Positions 10,561 to 21,987 of a stretch of 64,000 bases of DNA are shown piece by piece. Position 1 is the stretch's first letter, and the number at the start of each line of letters is the position of its first letter. Made by a program: the position numbers and the translations under genes. Location of the stretch: the NCBI RefSeq assembly GCF_019279795.1, contig NC_056748.1, forward strand, positions 704,127,095 through 704,191,094, read 5' to 3'. This DNA comes from Protopterus annectens. Lineage: Eukaryota > Chordata > Ceratodontiformes > Protopteridae. Below the pieces are notes generated by a model. That model saw only the letters and a list, made by a program, of their open reading frames with translations. It was not told the DNA's origin and made no database searches.

Positions 10561-11579
10561 TCAAACATAACCCAAACCTGACTTGGACTTAAGTCATACT
10601 ACAGTGCATTGGTATAAGTTGGCCAGCAACAATGTTTATAATATTAATGTTGGGAATGTAATATGTAATTTGCTGTTAGAGCAGTGTTAGAAGTACAGTA
10701 TTTCAGTAGTGCATGATTTGTAGACCTGGCCAACTTAAGGTCTTCCCTTGTCTGTCCATGACTGTTCACTGTCTTCAGTGCAAAGACAGTTCTGTGACAC
10801 AGATTAAAAAAAATAATGCAACGGGATACTGAAATGTAACAAACAAATTATTCAACAATCGGGGGATGTCATCATAGTAGCTGAAGCTGCTTTTGCCAGT
10901 ATTTGCCCCTAATATGCATTACCTCAGGTAGTGATAAGCTTTGAGATCTTCTTACCTGTCTGAAGGAGTGTTCTGCAAAAGCTAACCAAGACCCTACACT
11001 GCCTACCTAACAGAGTGCTGTAGGTAGTCTGGCTACTTACTGTTGAAGAGCTCATGAAACAGCTGCAGCAATGCAAGGTCAGGTATCTACAGCAGTTCCC
11101 TGATGAAGAGTAGCTGTACCTTTACTCTTCCTCTTCCTCATTAGTAAATCCTTTCAGCTGAAGATCCAGAAATGTTGTCTTTTTTTGGTTATAGAAGTGT
11201 TGATAACTATACTTCTGAATAGTATGTATCAGGATAAAGTCACACGGAAGGCACTTACCTTTTCGTCATAGGCAAATTACCTAACTAATTAATTTCTGAA
11301 ACATAAAGAAGCTTAAGGTTCTCACTCATCTTTCTTATAATTTCGAACAAAGGTGCACTTCTTAATAAAGTGTGCAGTTAAAGCATGTTATTACTTCAGG
11401 TGGACAAGTGAGATTCAAAACCTGGTATCCATCCTTTGTCGCTTAGTCAGTCACATGTGGATTTGCAGTCTATGTAAAGCTGTTCTCGATTTATTGTAGG
11501 TATCCAGGAGAGCAGTAAAGGATCACGTCATCTGCTCTTATTGAGTTAAATGCTGAGCCAATGGATTGTGGTAGAGGAA
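10561..11579. other. no recognised feature
   Basis: I can name no gene and no repeat here. Confidence 0.3.
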
Positions 11580-11692
11580 AACCGAAGACTATTGGAAGTA
11601 CATGGGCTAAACTCTTGGCTAGGCTTATAAGGGTCACAGGGACAATAGCCTAATAACCTCCTATGATCCTATGAACATGGCATGCTTGCCTT
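11580..11692 (+). mobile_element. CR1/SINE 3' tail fragment
   Basis: GGCTAGGCTTATAAGGGTCA, then ATAGCCTAATAACCTCCTATG and ATCCTATGAAC reproduce the CR1 3' end found at 25900-25960 and on the tRNA SINEs. No RT-coding sequence precedes it, so it is either a very short CR1 copy or a SINE with a decayed head. Confidence 0.55.
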
Positions 11693-13194
11693 GGTTAAGT
11701 CTAATGATAAACATTAGTCAGATACAGTGTATAAACATGCATTTATTTGTACCTCTAAGTCAGACTGCGACCTTTTGATCATCAGAAGAGTGGAAAACCA
11801 TCTCTGCTTTTTCAGCTTTATGCACTTACGCATATCTGAGTCAGAGCATATAATGACTGAAATAAATAAATGTAGATTCTCCTTTTAGAAACATTCTTCT
11901 AAGCCTTCATATTGCTATAAATATATTACAAACCCATTAATTACAAATATTCACAGCTGCACTTTCTCTTCTGCTTTTACCCCCTCACCATTTCACACAA
12001 AAGGCAAACTATTCTTTGCAACATTTAACAGTTCAGCCTTTGTGTCAGACCATTTTATATTAAATAATTCATGTTACCTTCTTGACCTAAATCACCAGAA
12101 ACATTACAAATCTCAGAATAAACCTAGCTTCTATTTTTAATAGTCCCTTCTTTATCTTTATCTCAGTATCCTGTTTGAACCTATCCAGTAGGCATCCATT
12201 TAAGATATTCTACATTACAATTGTATTTGTATACTTGTATTTTTGTTCCAATGTATTCATTCTTGTGAGGGCTTCATTACTTAGCCTTTACCATTTCTAA
12301 TCATGTCCTCGTATGATTACACCAGTGCAGATGCATAACATGAATGCATTAATGAATTGTTGTACAATTATTGTTACCCTGATTACTTATTTTTATGCCA
12401 TGTGTATACCATACATAAATATTCATTTACTGAAGTTGGAAACTAACATGGAATTAGATCTTCCGAAACAGCAGTCGGTAGACAACATATTCTGCATGAT
12501 AGTTTCTTCCAAACTGTTATTTTAGGTGTATTGGTTAAGCTATGTTTTAAGTGTGCTTAGGCATTAGAAATGCCCATAATCTGAATGCAAGATTTTCAAT
12601 GTCCCAAGACCATGTGAAAAAGTGATTGCAGAGTTCATTTATTGCCTCCTGCTCTGTACTTATTCTTCTGTTTGCCCTATGATTATATCTGTTTTTTCCC
12701 AATCACATTAACTTTAGTCCTGTTATTTTTATGTTCATTTTCAGAAAGGTCCCTTGTAATATATGTTGACACAAATGTAACATTTTTGATAAGTCATGCT
12801 TCTCCTGGAACTGTTTCTTCTAAGTCATTGGTTCACCATTGTCGACAGAACTGTTTTGGCTGATGGCAGCTCATGCCACGATGTGATACTTCTTCTGCAA
12901 GTCTAGTATTATGTTTTGGAGAAAAATGTATATTTTTATTAGCAACCTGAGAGCACTGTTTTCCTTAAAGTGGCATATTATGGACTGAAAAATGAGGGAG
13001 TCAAACCAGAGCTATAGGACAAAGCCCACAGGAGTACTAAACTTACGCCTCTCTGACACATGCATAGTAAAAAGCCGTACAGACAAATGTATTAATAATA
13101 ACAAGATCAATGTACGCTATATCTACAACAGAAGTAATATATAAGAGTATTCAGAATGATGACAGTATATGCAGACAGTAATAACTACACTATG
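11693..13194. other. no recognised feature
   Basis: AT-rich DNA in which I can find neither a gene nor a repeat family. Confidence 0.3.
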
Positions 13195-13390
13195 AGCTAT
13201 GTGGCATTGCAGATTAATGCTGATGATTAATGCTATGATTTGCCAACAAAATTCATCCTGTGTCCCTGGGTTTGATTCCCTCACTTACTATTTGCCTACT
13301 ATTTAAGCAGATAGAACTCCTGGACCCCCACTGATAATGAGCTTCAATCAAGAGGGACAATCTAGTGAACAAAATATGTAAATAAAATAT
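13195..13390 (+). mobile_element. tRNA-type SINE with L2-like tail
   Basis: The head contains a B-box-like GGGTTTGATTCCC preceded by an A-box-like GGCATTGCAG stretch. The 3' end CCCCCACTGATAATGAG...GTGAACAAAATATGTAAATAAA matches the L2-like tail at 45787-45902 (CTCCACTAAAAATGGG...GTTAACAAATGGCAAATAAA). The combination suggests a SINE that used an L2-type LINE for retrotransposition. The head is degenerate. Confidence 0.5.
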
Positions 13391-13935
13391 ATAATTTCAG
13401 CTATACCCATTATAAACATTAAGAAGTTGTTAACCTTCACTGATAGCATTATGAGGCATATCCAAAAATATTAAGTGTTTCTTCAGACCATGGAGTGGGA
13501 TAGCAGTTCCAGGCCCATGATGTAAAATAGATAATGGTCAACAAGAATGTCTAATTTTTTTAGAGAAGAAGTTTCTGAAATCCATTTTGAAAGGAGTTAC
13601 AAGAGAATCATATACTTTCAGTCAGATTTATGTTCAGATATGTTAATTTTGTAGCCTAGCTATATCTTTGCATAGATTGAGCTTATTTTTTTTATTTTAT
13701 TTAAATATTTAGAATTAGGTTTGTTTTGCAGGTAGTACATTTTGCATTTGTCTGCCTATGTTTATTTTTATTATACGACTGTCCAGTAACATTCAAAAAA
13801 GAGCACACTGAATTGCCCAGTCCACCCAGCATGTCCATTGTAAATCAAGCATATACCAGTGGAAAAAATTCAATTCACCCAGACTTTCTTCTATTAATAT
13901 ATGTTATGGAAACTACTTATTTTGTTTTTTTTTAA
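13391..13935. other. no recognised feature
   Basis: AT-rich. I find no supportable gene or repeat. Confidence 0.3.
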
Positions 13936-14975
13936 ACTGAAAATAATGTGTTCTCTTGTGGTACAAATAATCTGTTCGCAGGTGTTTTTTTCAAGCAGTA
14001 TCCTTTAATTTCCAACAACATCAGCCATATCAGCCTTTTTAGTACAATGTCGTTGTTGTTGTTGTGTCTTTCGGCTTTTCCCAGTTAGGGGTCACCACAG
14101 CGGAACTCCGGTACATTAACGATTGGCAGTAGATTTTTACGTGCCGAGTTGCCGGCCCTGATGCACAACCTTCAACGAAGGTACGCCCATTCACGCATGT
14201 CTCCACACAGAAGACGCTCTAGCTGAGAACAGGACAACATCTTACTGTAAGGCGTCAGCGCTACCGCAGCACCACCTTCACCTTCAGCCTTTTTAGTACA
14301 ATACAGTCTCCAAATCAATAACAGTGAAAGACTTGGCAATGCAACAGAATATAGTTCAAAATAAAGTTGTCTTTCAGACATCCTGAAATTATAGAGACAC
14401 CTTGATGCGAACAATTCTAAGTGTGTTTCTGACACTGGCACATAGTTTAACAACAAAAAGCTAACTTGTTCAAACTGTTAGATGCATTAATTCAATGAGC
14501 TGCAAGATCAGCTGTCTTTGGAGGATGATTCGGTCCCCTTCCCGGCAGAAAGGGTCTCTAATTTCAGGATGTCTCAATGACAACTTTATTTCAAGCTATA
14601 TTATGAGAATTAGAATATTTTTTTTTTACTGAATAAATATTTATTTATTTTCACAAACATCAAAGAGAATTATTTTTATGGGAAGATAAGATTTGACTCA
14701 AACTGCAGAACTACACGTTTGCAGATTATCCCTTGCCACTGATCTAAGAGTTTCCTTTTTTTTTCTGCAGACCAATATCTGTTCTGTATTAGAGCTGGTG
14801 TAACTGCTTATTCCATTGCATTGCCAGGTGATTCACTGTTCTTGTTTTGGAGACTGTATTGTACTAAAAAGACAGAAAAGGCTGATGTTGTTGGATAATA
14901 AAGGATTTTGCTTGAAAAAACACCTGCAAATGGATTATTTGTACCATAACAGTTACATTATTTTCAATTATAAGT
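13936..14975. mobile_element. large inverted-repeat element broken by two insertions
   Basis: The left arm runs from about 13936 (GAAAATAATGTG, TGGTACAAATAATC, GCAGGTGTTTTTT, CCAACAACATCAGCC) to about 14402 (CATCCTGAAATTATAGAGAC). The right arm repeats all these landmarks in reverse complement from about 14546 (GGTCTCTAATTTCAGGATG) to 14975. The left arm is interrupted by the V-SINE at 14049-14284, the right arm by unrelated sequence of roughly 200 bp near 14610-14810. Once insertions are set aside, the arms are about 215 bp each. No transposase ORF is present. It is probably a non-autonomous DNA transposon or a fold-back element. Confidence 0.8.
14049..14284 (-). mobile_element. V-SINE, full length, with 18-bp target-site duplication
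   Basis: Minus-strand copy of the same V-SINE as at 6984, head near 14280 and tail (AGCCGAAAGACACAAC) near 14060. It is flanked by an exact 18-bp duplication, CAGCCTTTTTAGTACAAT, at 14031-14048 and 14285-14302. The duplicated sequence is part of the host inverted repeat: the other arm has it once, near 14855. The SINE is therefore younger than the inverted repeat. Confidence 0.95.
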
Positions 14976-15251
14976 TCTTGCTTGTTTTGCCACCCTGTAT
15001 ATACCTCTGTGGCTAGTTCATTTTTTAATTAAAAACAAGCAACAGAGATCTTCCTTCCTCCATTGCTTCTTTACACAGCACTGATGTACTGCGTAAGCTT
15101 AGGAGCTAAAGTCCCATACACGTGCGCAGTACATCAAGAATGCCCCAGAATACCAGGAGAAACATGAAAGAGCAGCACAGCACCCTTATAAAAGGACATT
15201 ATTTAAGAAAAGTAAGTAACTTTTTCTTCAATAATGTCATTGTATAATAGA

Positions 15252-15383
15252 AATAGCCCATGGCTGGGTGTTGGTAATGCTAGATTTACTCACGGTTGGC
15301 TTTGTTTGGAAATGAGGGCTTTAAACCAAACCATGCCAACTGTGGGTAAATCCAGCATTACCCACAACCAGCCATGGGTTATT
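15252..15383. repeat. snap-back hairpin element, ~58-bp arms
   Basis: The left arm starts AATAGCCCATGGCTGGGTG and the right arm ends CAACCAGCCATGGGTTATT. The complementarity continues inward through GTAAATC and GCCAAC and on to TTTGG/CCAAA, leaving a loop of about 16 bases. The RNA of either strand would form a long imperfect hairpin. It may be a MITE or a miRNA-precursor-like repeat. The ORF that crosses it is an artefact. Confidence 0.85.
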
Positions 15384-16353
15384 GCTATATTATTTCATGT
15401 TAAAATTCTTTCATTTTTTTTCTTTGTTACGTGTAATTTGGTGACACACACAGTACAGTGATATGTATATCTACATTTCTTGGCTAATAAGCATTGATCA
15501 GACTCCTTTCTCAAAGTATATTCTTTATATAAATATATTTATCACTGCATGAATATATTTAAACATATAAGTATGTGTTCTTTTACAGTTTAATTGCATT
15601 ATTTGTGAATGAGCTCTTGTTTCTGCATGGTTGCTTCCATTTATTTGATTTTAGTTATGCACTTAATAAATGAATACAGTAAAAGGCTCCTCTGATTATT
15701 GATACATTAAATGATTCTTTGATTATTGATGTCACCTGCAGTTTTCTTGAGCTCAACCAGATCAGAGCTTCTGTAAATCACCATTGAAATTAAACATTTT
15801 TAATTAGCTGGTCTTATCAATTATTTATTTATTTATTAATTAACAAAACACTAAACAAACTACATGTCATTATGGAATACTTACTTATTACAGAACTTTG
15901 GTATCACTTCTATGGCTTCTGAACTTTACTCTTTCGCCTCTTTGATTGTAGTAGCATCTCTCCTTCTAAGTCAATTGTAGTTGCTTCTTGGTATAGCTAA
16001 ACTGAATAATAGTATATAATAGTATAACTGAGTTTATAGCTTCTAATACGCTATAACTTCAGATCTGTAATTGTTTCCTACAATCTTGTTTACTCTGTAA
16101 ATATGAGCAAGTTTTCTAACTAGATCACTGATCCCAAGTTACAACTGGATATATGTATCTGTGTCAGGTGGACCTTATGCATTACCATGTTTTAACAAAT
16201 AAAATAAATTATGAAATCTGGCTAATTTAAGCAGTGTTTATTTATGTGATAGCCTAGGTTAGAGTCATTTATCAACTTTGATATTTTAATCTTAAGTATG
16301 TTTAACTACTGCTTATAAAATGTGTGCTCAAAATAAGGAGTTTTCACTTAACA
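15384..16353. other. no recognised feature
   Basis: AT-rich DNA with a short (TTTA)n tract near 15815. No gene is evident. Confidence 0.3.
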
Positions 16354-16676
16354 AAGCATACCTTTCACCCATGCATTAATAGCTAATATACGTGCAAATC
16401 ATTGCAGTCGTAAACCCCAAGCATACCTTTCACCCATGCATTAATAGCTAATGTACTTGTAATCATTGCAGTCGTAAACCCCAAGCATACCTTTCACCCA
16501 TGCATTAATAGCTAATGTACTTGTAATCATTGCAGTCATAAACCCCAAGCATACCTTTCACCCATGCATTAATAGCTAATATACATGCAAGTCATTGCAG
16601 TCGTAAACCCCAAGCATACCTTTCACCCATGCATTAATAGCTAATGTACTTGTAATCATTGCAGTCGTAAACCCCA
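16354..16676 (+). repeat. minisatellite A: 5 copies of a 64-65-bp unit
   Basis: Units start with AAGCATACCTTTCACCCATG at 16354, 16419, 16483, 16547 and 16612, giving spacings of 65, 64, 64 and 65. Two unit variants alternate: one with ATACGTGCAA/ATACATGCAA (65 bp) and one with GTACTTGTAA (64 bp). Confidence 0.97.
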
Positions 16677-16986
16677 GCACAAAGTAAAGAAAACAATCGG
16701 TCCTCCTTCATATAGAACTGTACGCCATCAGTAGGCGGACTATAAAATGAGAATAAAAATGCATCATAAATGAGAGATATCTGCAATCCTGCATTACAGA
16801 AAGCGGGGAATTACAGCATTCACACTGAATACTGGGAAATCACGATTTTTCTGGCAGAATTTAACAACATTTTGAAACTGTATTTCATGTTAAATATTCT
16901 TTGAACAATGTTTCATTTCTTCATTGTAAGTAATAGAAGAAAAACTAATCTGAACTGGAAAAAAAAAAAAAAAGCTTTCCAATTAT

Positions 16987-19900
16987 GGTAAGGACAGGAC
17001 TTTAGCAGAAGTATGGTAGCTATTTAGATATATTCCATGCTCTGTAAAAGTGATAAGGACAGGACTTTAGCAGAAGTATGGTAGCTATTTAGATATATTC
17101 CATGCTCTGTAAAAGTGGTAAGGACAGGACTTTAGCAGAAGTATGGTAGCTATTTAGATATATTCCATGCTCTGTAAAAGTGGTAAGGACATGACTTTAG
17201 CAGAAGTATGGTAGCTATTTAGATATATTCCATGCTCTGTAAAAGTGGTAAGGACAGGACTTTAGCAGAAGTATGGTAGCTATTTAGATATATTCCATGC
17301 TCTGTAAAAGTGGTAAGGACAGGACTTTAGCAGAAGTATGGTAGCTATTTAGATATATTCCATGCTCTGTAAAAGTGGTAAGGACAGGACTTTAGCAGAA
17401 GTTTGGTAGCTATTTAGATATATTCCATGCTCTGTAAAAGTGGTAAGGACAGGACTTTAGCAGAAGTATGGTAGCTATTTAGATATATTCCATGCTCTGT
17501 AAAAGTGGTAAGGACAGGACTTTAGCAGAAGTATGGTAGCTATTTAGATATATTCCATGCTCTGTAAAAGCGGTAAGGACAGGACTTTAGCAGAAGTTTG
17601 GTAGCTATTTAGATATATTCCATGCTCTGTAAAAGTGGTAAGGACAGGACTTTAGCAGAAGTATGGTAGCTATTTAGATATATTCCATGCTCTGTAAAAG
17701 TGGTAAGGACAGGACTTTAGCAGAAGTATGGTAGCTATTTAGATATATTCCATGCTCTGTAAAAGTGGTAAGGACAGGACTTTAGCAGAAGTATGGTAGC
17801 TATTTAGATATATTCCATGCTCTGTAAAAGCGGTAAGGACAGGACTTTAGCAGAAGTATGGTAGCTATTTAGATATATTCCATGCTCTGTAAAAGTGGTA
17901 AGGACAGGACTTTAGCAGAAGTATGGTAGCTATTTAGATATATTCCATGCTCTGTAAAAGTGGTAAGGACAGGACTTTAGCAGAAGTATGGTAGCTATTT
18001 AGATATATTCCATGCTCTGTAAAAGTGGTAAGGACAGGACTTTAGCAGAAGTTTGGTAGCTATTTAGATATATTCCATGCTCTGTAAAAGCGGTAAGGAC
18101 AGGACTTTAGCAGAAGTATGGTAGCTATTTAGATATATTCCATGCTCTGTAAAAGTGGTAAGGACAGGACTTTAGCAGAAGTATGGTAGCTATTTAGATA
18201 TATTCCATGCTCTGTAAAAGTGGTAAGGACAGGACTTTAGCAGAAGTATGGTAGCTATTTAGATATATTCCATGCTCTGTAAAAGTGGTAAGGACAGGAC
18301 TTTAGCAGAAGTATGGTAGCTATTTAGATATATTCCATGCTCTGTAAAAGTGGTAAGGACAGGACTTTAGCAGAAGTATGGTAGCTATTTAGATATATTC
18401 CATGCTCTGTAAAAGTGGTAAGGACAGGACTTTAGCAGAAGTATGGTAGCTATTTAGATATATTCCATGCTCTGTAAAAGTGGTAAGGACAGGACTTTAG
18501 CAGAAGTATGGTAGCTATTTAGATATATTCCATGCTCTGTAAAAGTGGTAAGGACATGACTTTAGCAGAAGTATGGTAGCTATTTAGATATATTCCATGC
18601 TCTGTAAAAGTGGTAAGGACAGGACTTTAGCAGAAGTATGGTAGCTATTTAGATATATTCCATGCTCTGTAAAAGTGGTAAGGACAGGACTTTAGCAGAA
18701 GTATGGTAGCTATTTAGATATATTCCATGCTCTGTAAAAGTGGTAAGGACAGGACTTTAGCAGAAGTATGGTAGCTATTTAGATATATTCCATGCTCTGT
18801 AAAAGTGGTAAGGACAGGACTTTAGCAGAAGTATGGTAGCTATTTAGATATATTCCATGCTCTGTAAAAGTGGTAAGGACAGGACTTTAGCAGAAGTTTG
18901 GTAGCTATTTAGATATATTCCATGCTCTGTAAAAGTGGTAAGGACAGGACTTTAGCAGAAGTATGGTAGCTATTTAGATATATTCCATGCTCTGTAAAAG
19001 TGGTAAGGACAGGACTTTAGCAGAAGTATGGTAGCTATTTAGATATATTCCATGCTCTGTAAAAGTGGTAAGGACAGGACTTTAGCAGAAGTATGGTAGC
19101 TATTTAGATATATTCCATGCTCTGTAAAAGCGGTAAGGACAGGACTTTAGCAGAAGTATGGTAGCTATTTAGATATATTCCATGCTCTGTAAAAGTGGTA
19201 AGGACAGGACTTTAGCAGAAGTATGGTAGCTATTTAGATATATTCCATGCTCTGTAAAAGTGGTAAGGACAGGACTTTAGCAGAAGTTTGGTAGCTATTT
19301 AGATATATTCCATGCTCTGTAAAAGTGGTAAGGACAGGACTTTAGCAGAAGTATGGTAGCTATTTAGATATATTCCATGCTCTGTAAAAGCGGTAAGGAC
19401 AGGACTTTAGCAGAAGTATGGTAGCTATTTAGATATATTCCATGCTCTGTAAAAGCGGTAAGGACAGGACTTTAGCAGAAGTATGGTAGCTATTTAGATA
19501 TATTCCATGCTCTGTAAAAGTGGTAAGGACAGGACTTTAGCAGAAGTATGGTAGCTATTTAGATATATTCCATGCTCTGTAAAAGTGGTAAGGACAGGAC
19601 TTTAGCAGAAGTATGGTAGCTATTTAGATATATTCCATGCTCTGTAAAAGCGGTAAGGACAGGACTTTAGCAGAAGTATGGTAGCTATTTAGATATATTC
19701 CATGCTCTGTAAAAGTGGTAAGGACAGGACTTTAGCAGAAGTATGGTAGCTATTTAGATATATTCCATGCTCTGTAAAAGTGGTAAGGACAGGGCTTTAG
19801 CAGAAGAATGGTAGCTATTTAGATAAATTCCATGCTCTGTAAAAGCGGTAAGGACAGGACTTTAGCAGAAGTTTGGTAGCTATTTAGATATATTCCATGC

Positions 19901-20951
19901 TCTGTAAAAGCGGTAAGGACAGGACTTTAGCAGAAGTTTGGTAGCTATTTAGATATATTCCATGCTCTGTAAAAGCGGTAAGGACAGGACTTTAGCAGAA
20001 GTTTGGTAGCTATTTAGATATATTCCATGCTCTGTAAAAGTGGTAAGGACAGGACTTTAGCAGAAGTATGGTAGCTATTTAGATATATTCCATGCTCTGT
20101 AAAAGTGGTAAGGACAGGACTTTAGCAGAAGTTTGGTAGCTATTTAGATATATTCCATGCTCTGTAAAAGTGGTAAGGACAGGACTTTAGCAGAAGTATG
20201 GTAGCTATTTAGATATATTCCATGCTCTGTAAAAGTGGTAAGGACATGACTTTAGCAGAAGTATGGTAGCTATTTAGATATATTCCATGCTCTGTAAAAG
20301 TGGTAAGGACAGGACTTTAGCAGAAGTATGGTAGCTATTTAGATATATTCCATGCTCTGTAAAAGTGGTAAGGACAGGACTTTAGCAGAAGTATGGTAGC
20401 TATTTAGATATATTCCATGCTCTGTAAAAGTGGTAAGGACATGACTTTAGCAGAAGTATGGTAGCTATTTAGATATATTCCATGCTCTGTAAAAGCGGTA
20501 AGGACAGGACTTTAGCAGAAGTATGGTAGCTATTTAGATATATTCCATGCTCTGTAAAAGTGGTAAGGACATGACTTTAGCAGAAGTATGGTAGCTATTT
20601 AGATATATTCCATGCTCTGTAAAAGCGGTAAGGACATGACTTTAGCAGAAGTATGGTAGCTATTTAGATATATTCCGTGCTCTGTAAAAGCGGTAAGGAC
20701 AGGGCTTTAGCAGAAGTATGGTAGTTATTTAGATATATTCCATGCTCTGTAAAAGTGGTAAGGACAGGGCTTTAGCAGAAGTATGGTAGCTATTTAGATA
20801 TATTCCATGCTCTGTAAAAGTGGTAAGGACAGGACTTTAGCAGAAGTATGGTAGCTATTTAGATATATTCCATGCTCTGTAAAAGTGGTAAGGACAGGAC
20901 TTTAGCAGGAATATGGTAGCTATTTAGATATATTCCATGCTCTGTAAAAGT
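16987..20951 (+). repeat. minisatellite B: 61 copies of a 65-bp unit
   Basis: The unit begins GGTAAGGACAGGACTTTAGC and ends CATGCTCTGTAAAAGT. The landmark AAGGAC occurs at 16990 and then every 65 bp to 20890 without a single length change (61 units). Variation is confined mainly to a few positions: GTATGG or GTTTGG, AGTGGT or AGCGGT, ACAGGAC or ACATGAC or ACAGGGC. Divergent units are at the two edges (for example unit 1 and the last four). The interior is nearly identical. No ORF runs through it. Confidence 0.99.
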
Positions 20952-21192
20952 GTATTTGTTTTAATCCTGATCAACTGCTCTCATCTGAAGCCTATCACCA
21001 TAGCTCAGAAATTTTAAAATCTGAATATACTTCCAACCGAAATGCAAGGTTATCTTAATCAAATCAGTATGCTGTCTTCAAATGAATTACATTATTTTAG
21101 CAATAATACATGATCAGGGTGTGATTTTTTGGCAATGTACTTGTGACGGTTGTCAGTTGGCTGTGAGAGTGAATCCCAAATGACCAATCACA

Positions 21193-21575
21193 GCAGAGCA
21201 GTTATACTACAGCATTATTTACATCTTGACAATGTACCACTGATGTTATGCAGTGGTCAGTGTGCAGCATTATCTACATCCTGACCACATACCACTGCTG
21301 TTATGCAGTGGTCAGCATGCAGAATTATCTATATCCTAACCATGTACTACTGCTGTTATGCAGTGGTCAGTGTGCACCGTTATCTATCCTGCCCATGTAC
21401 CACTGCTTTTATGCAGTTCTCAGGGTGCAGCATTATCTACATCCTGACCATGTGCCACTGTTGCTATGCAGTGGACAGTCTATAGCATTATATACATCCT
21501 GACCCTGTACCACTGCTGTTATGCAGTGGTCAGTGTACAGCATACATACTACTGCTGTTATGCAGTGGTCAGTGT
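21193..21575 (+). repeat. minisatellite E: ~55-bp degenerate unit with internal hairpin
   Basis: ATGCAGTGGTCAG-type landmarks occur at 21248, 21303, 21358, 21411, 21466, 21521 and 21560, so the spacing is mostly 55 bp. Each unit holds ACCACTGC-TGTTAT-GCAGTGGT, an 8-bp-stem hairpin. The units are diverged. The two overlapping Cys/Tyr-rich ORFs are by-products. Confidence 0.9.
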
Positions 21576-21900
21576 GTTTCAGGACTTTATCATTTTTTTA
21601 TATATAAAAAATGTGTTTGTTCATAATTGCCATCTTTTGTAGTATCCATGCATGCATGCATACAAATTGAGGGTTGAGTTTTTTTTGTTTGTTTTACTTA
21701 CATCTCAGGACTCTTTCTTAATATAAGATTACATTTAATACACTAAAGATTACAAGTTAATTTTATTAAGAGATGTTGACTCAGATTTTCTCAGATATGT
21801 AAAATAAAATATGAGATAGTGTAGCTGATAAGTTATTTAGCATGGAATAATTTGGTGTCTTAGTATAGATTGTACTAGTATAACACTTGCATAACCCAAA
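21576..21900. other. no recognised feature
   Basis: Contains a short ATGCATGCATGC run near 21650 and otherwise nothing I can name. Confidence 0.3.
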
Positions 21901-21987
21901 TCAGCACTTGTCCAAATCTCCTAGACAGCACTATTATTTTCCAAATTTCCTAGACAGCACTATTATAATACAGCATAAGACCCTCAA

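Noticed and set aside
15234-15461. 75-aa ORF across the hairpin
   Set aside because: It is a by-product of the inverted repeat; both arms are translated and no motif exists.
16354-20951. CRISPR-like regular repeats
   Set aside because: Units are directly adjacent with no variable spacers, and the window is vertebrate.
21248-21502. Cys/Tyr-rich 84-aa and 60-aa ORFs
   Set aside because: They are frame readings through the 55-bp minisatellite.
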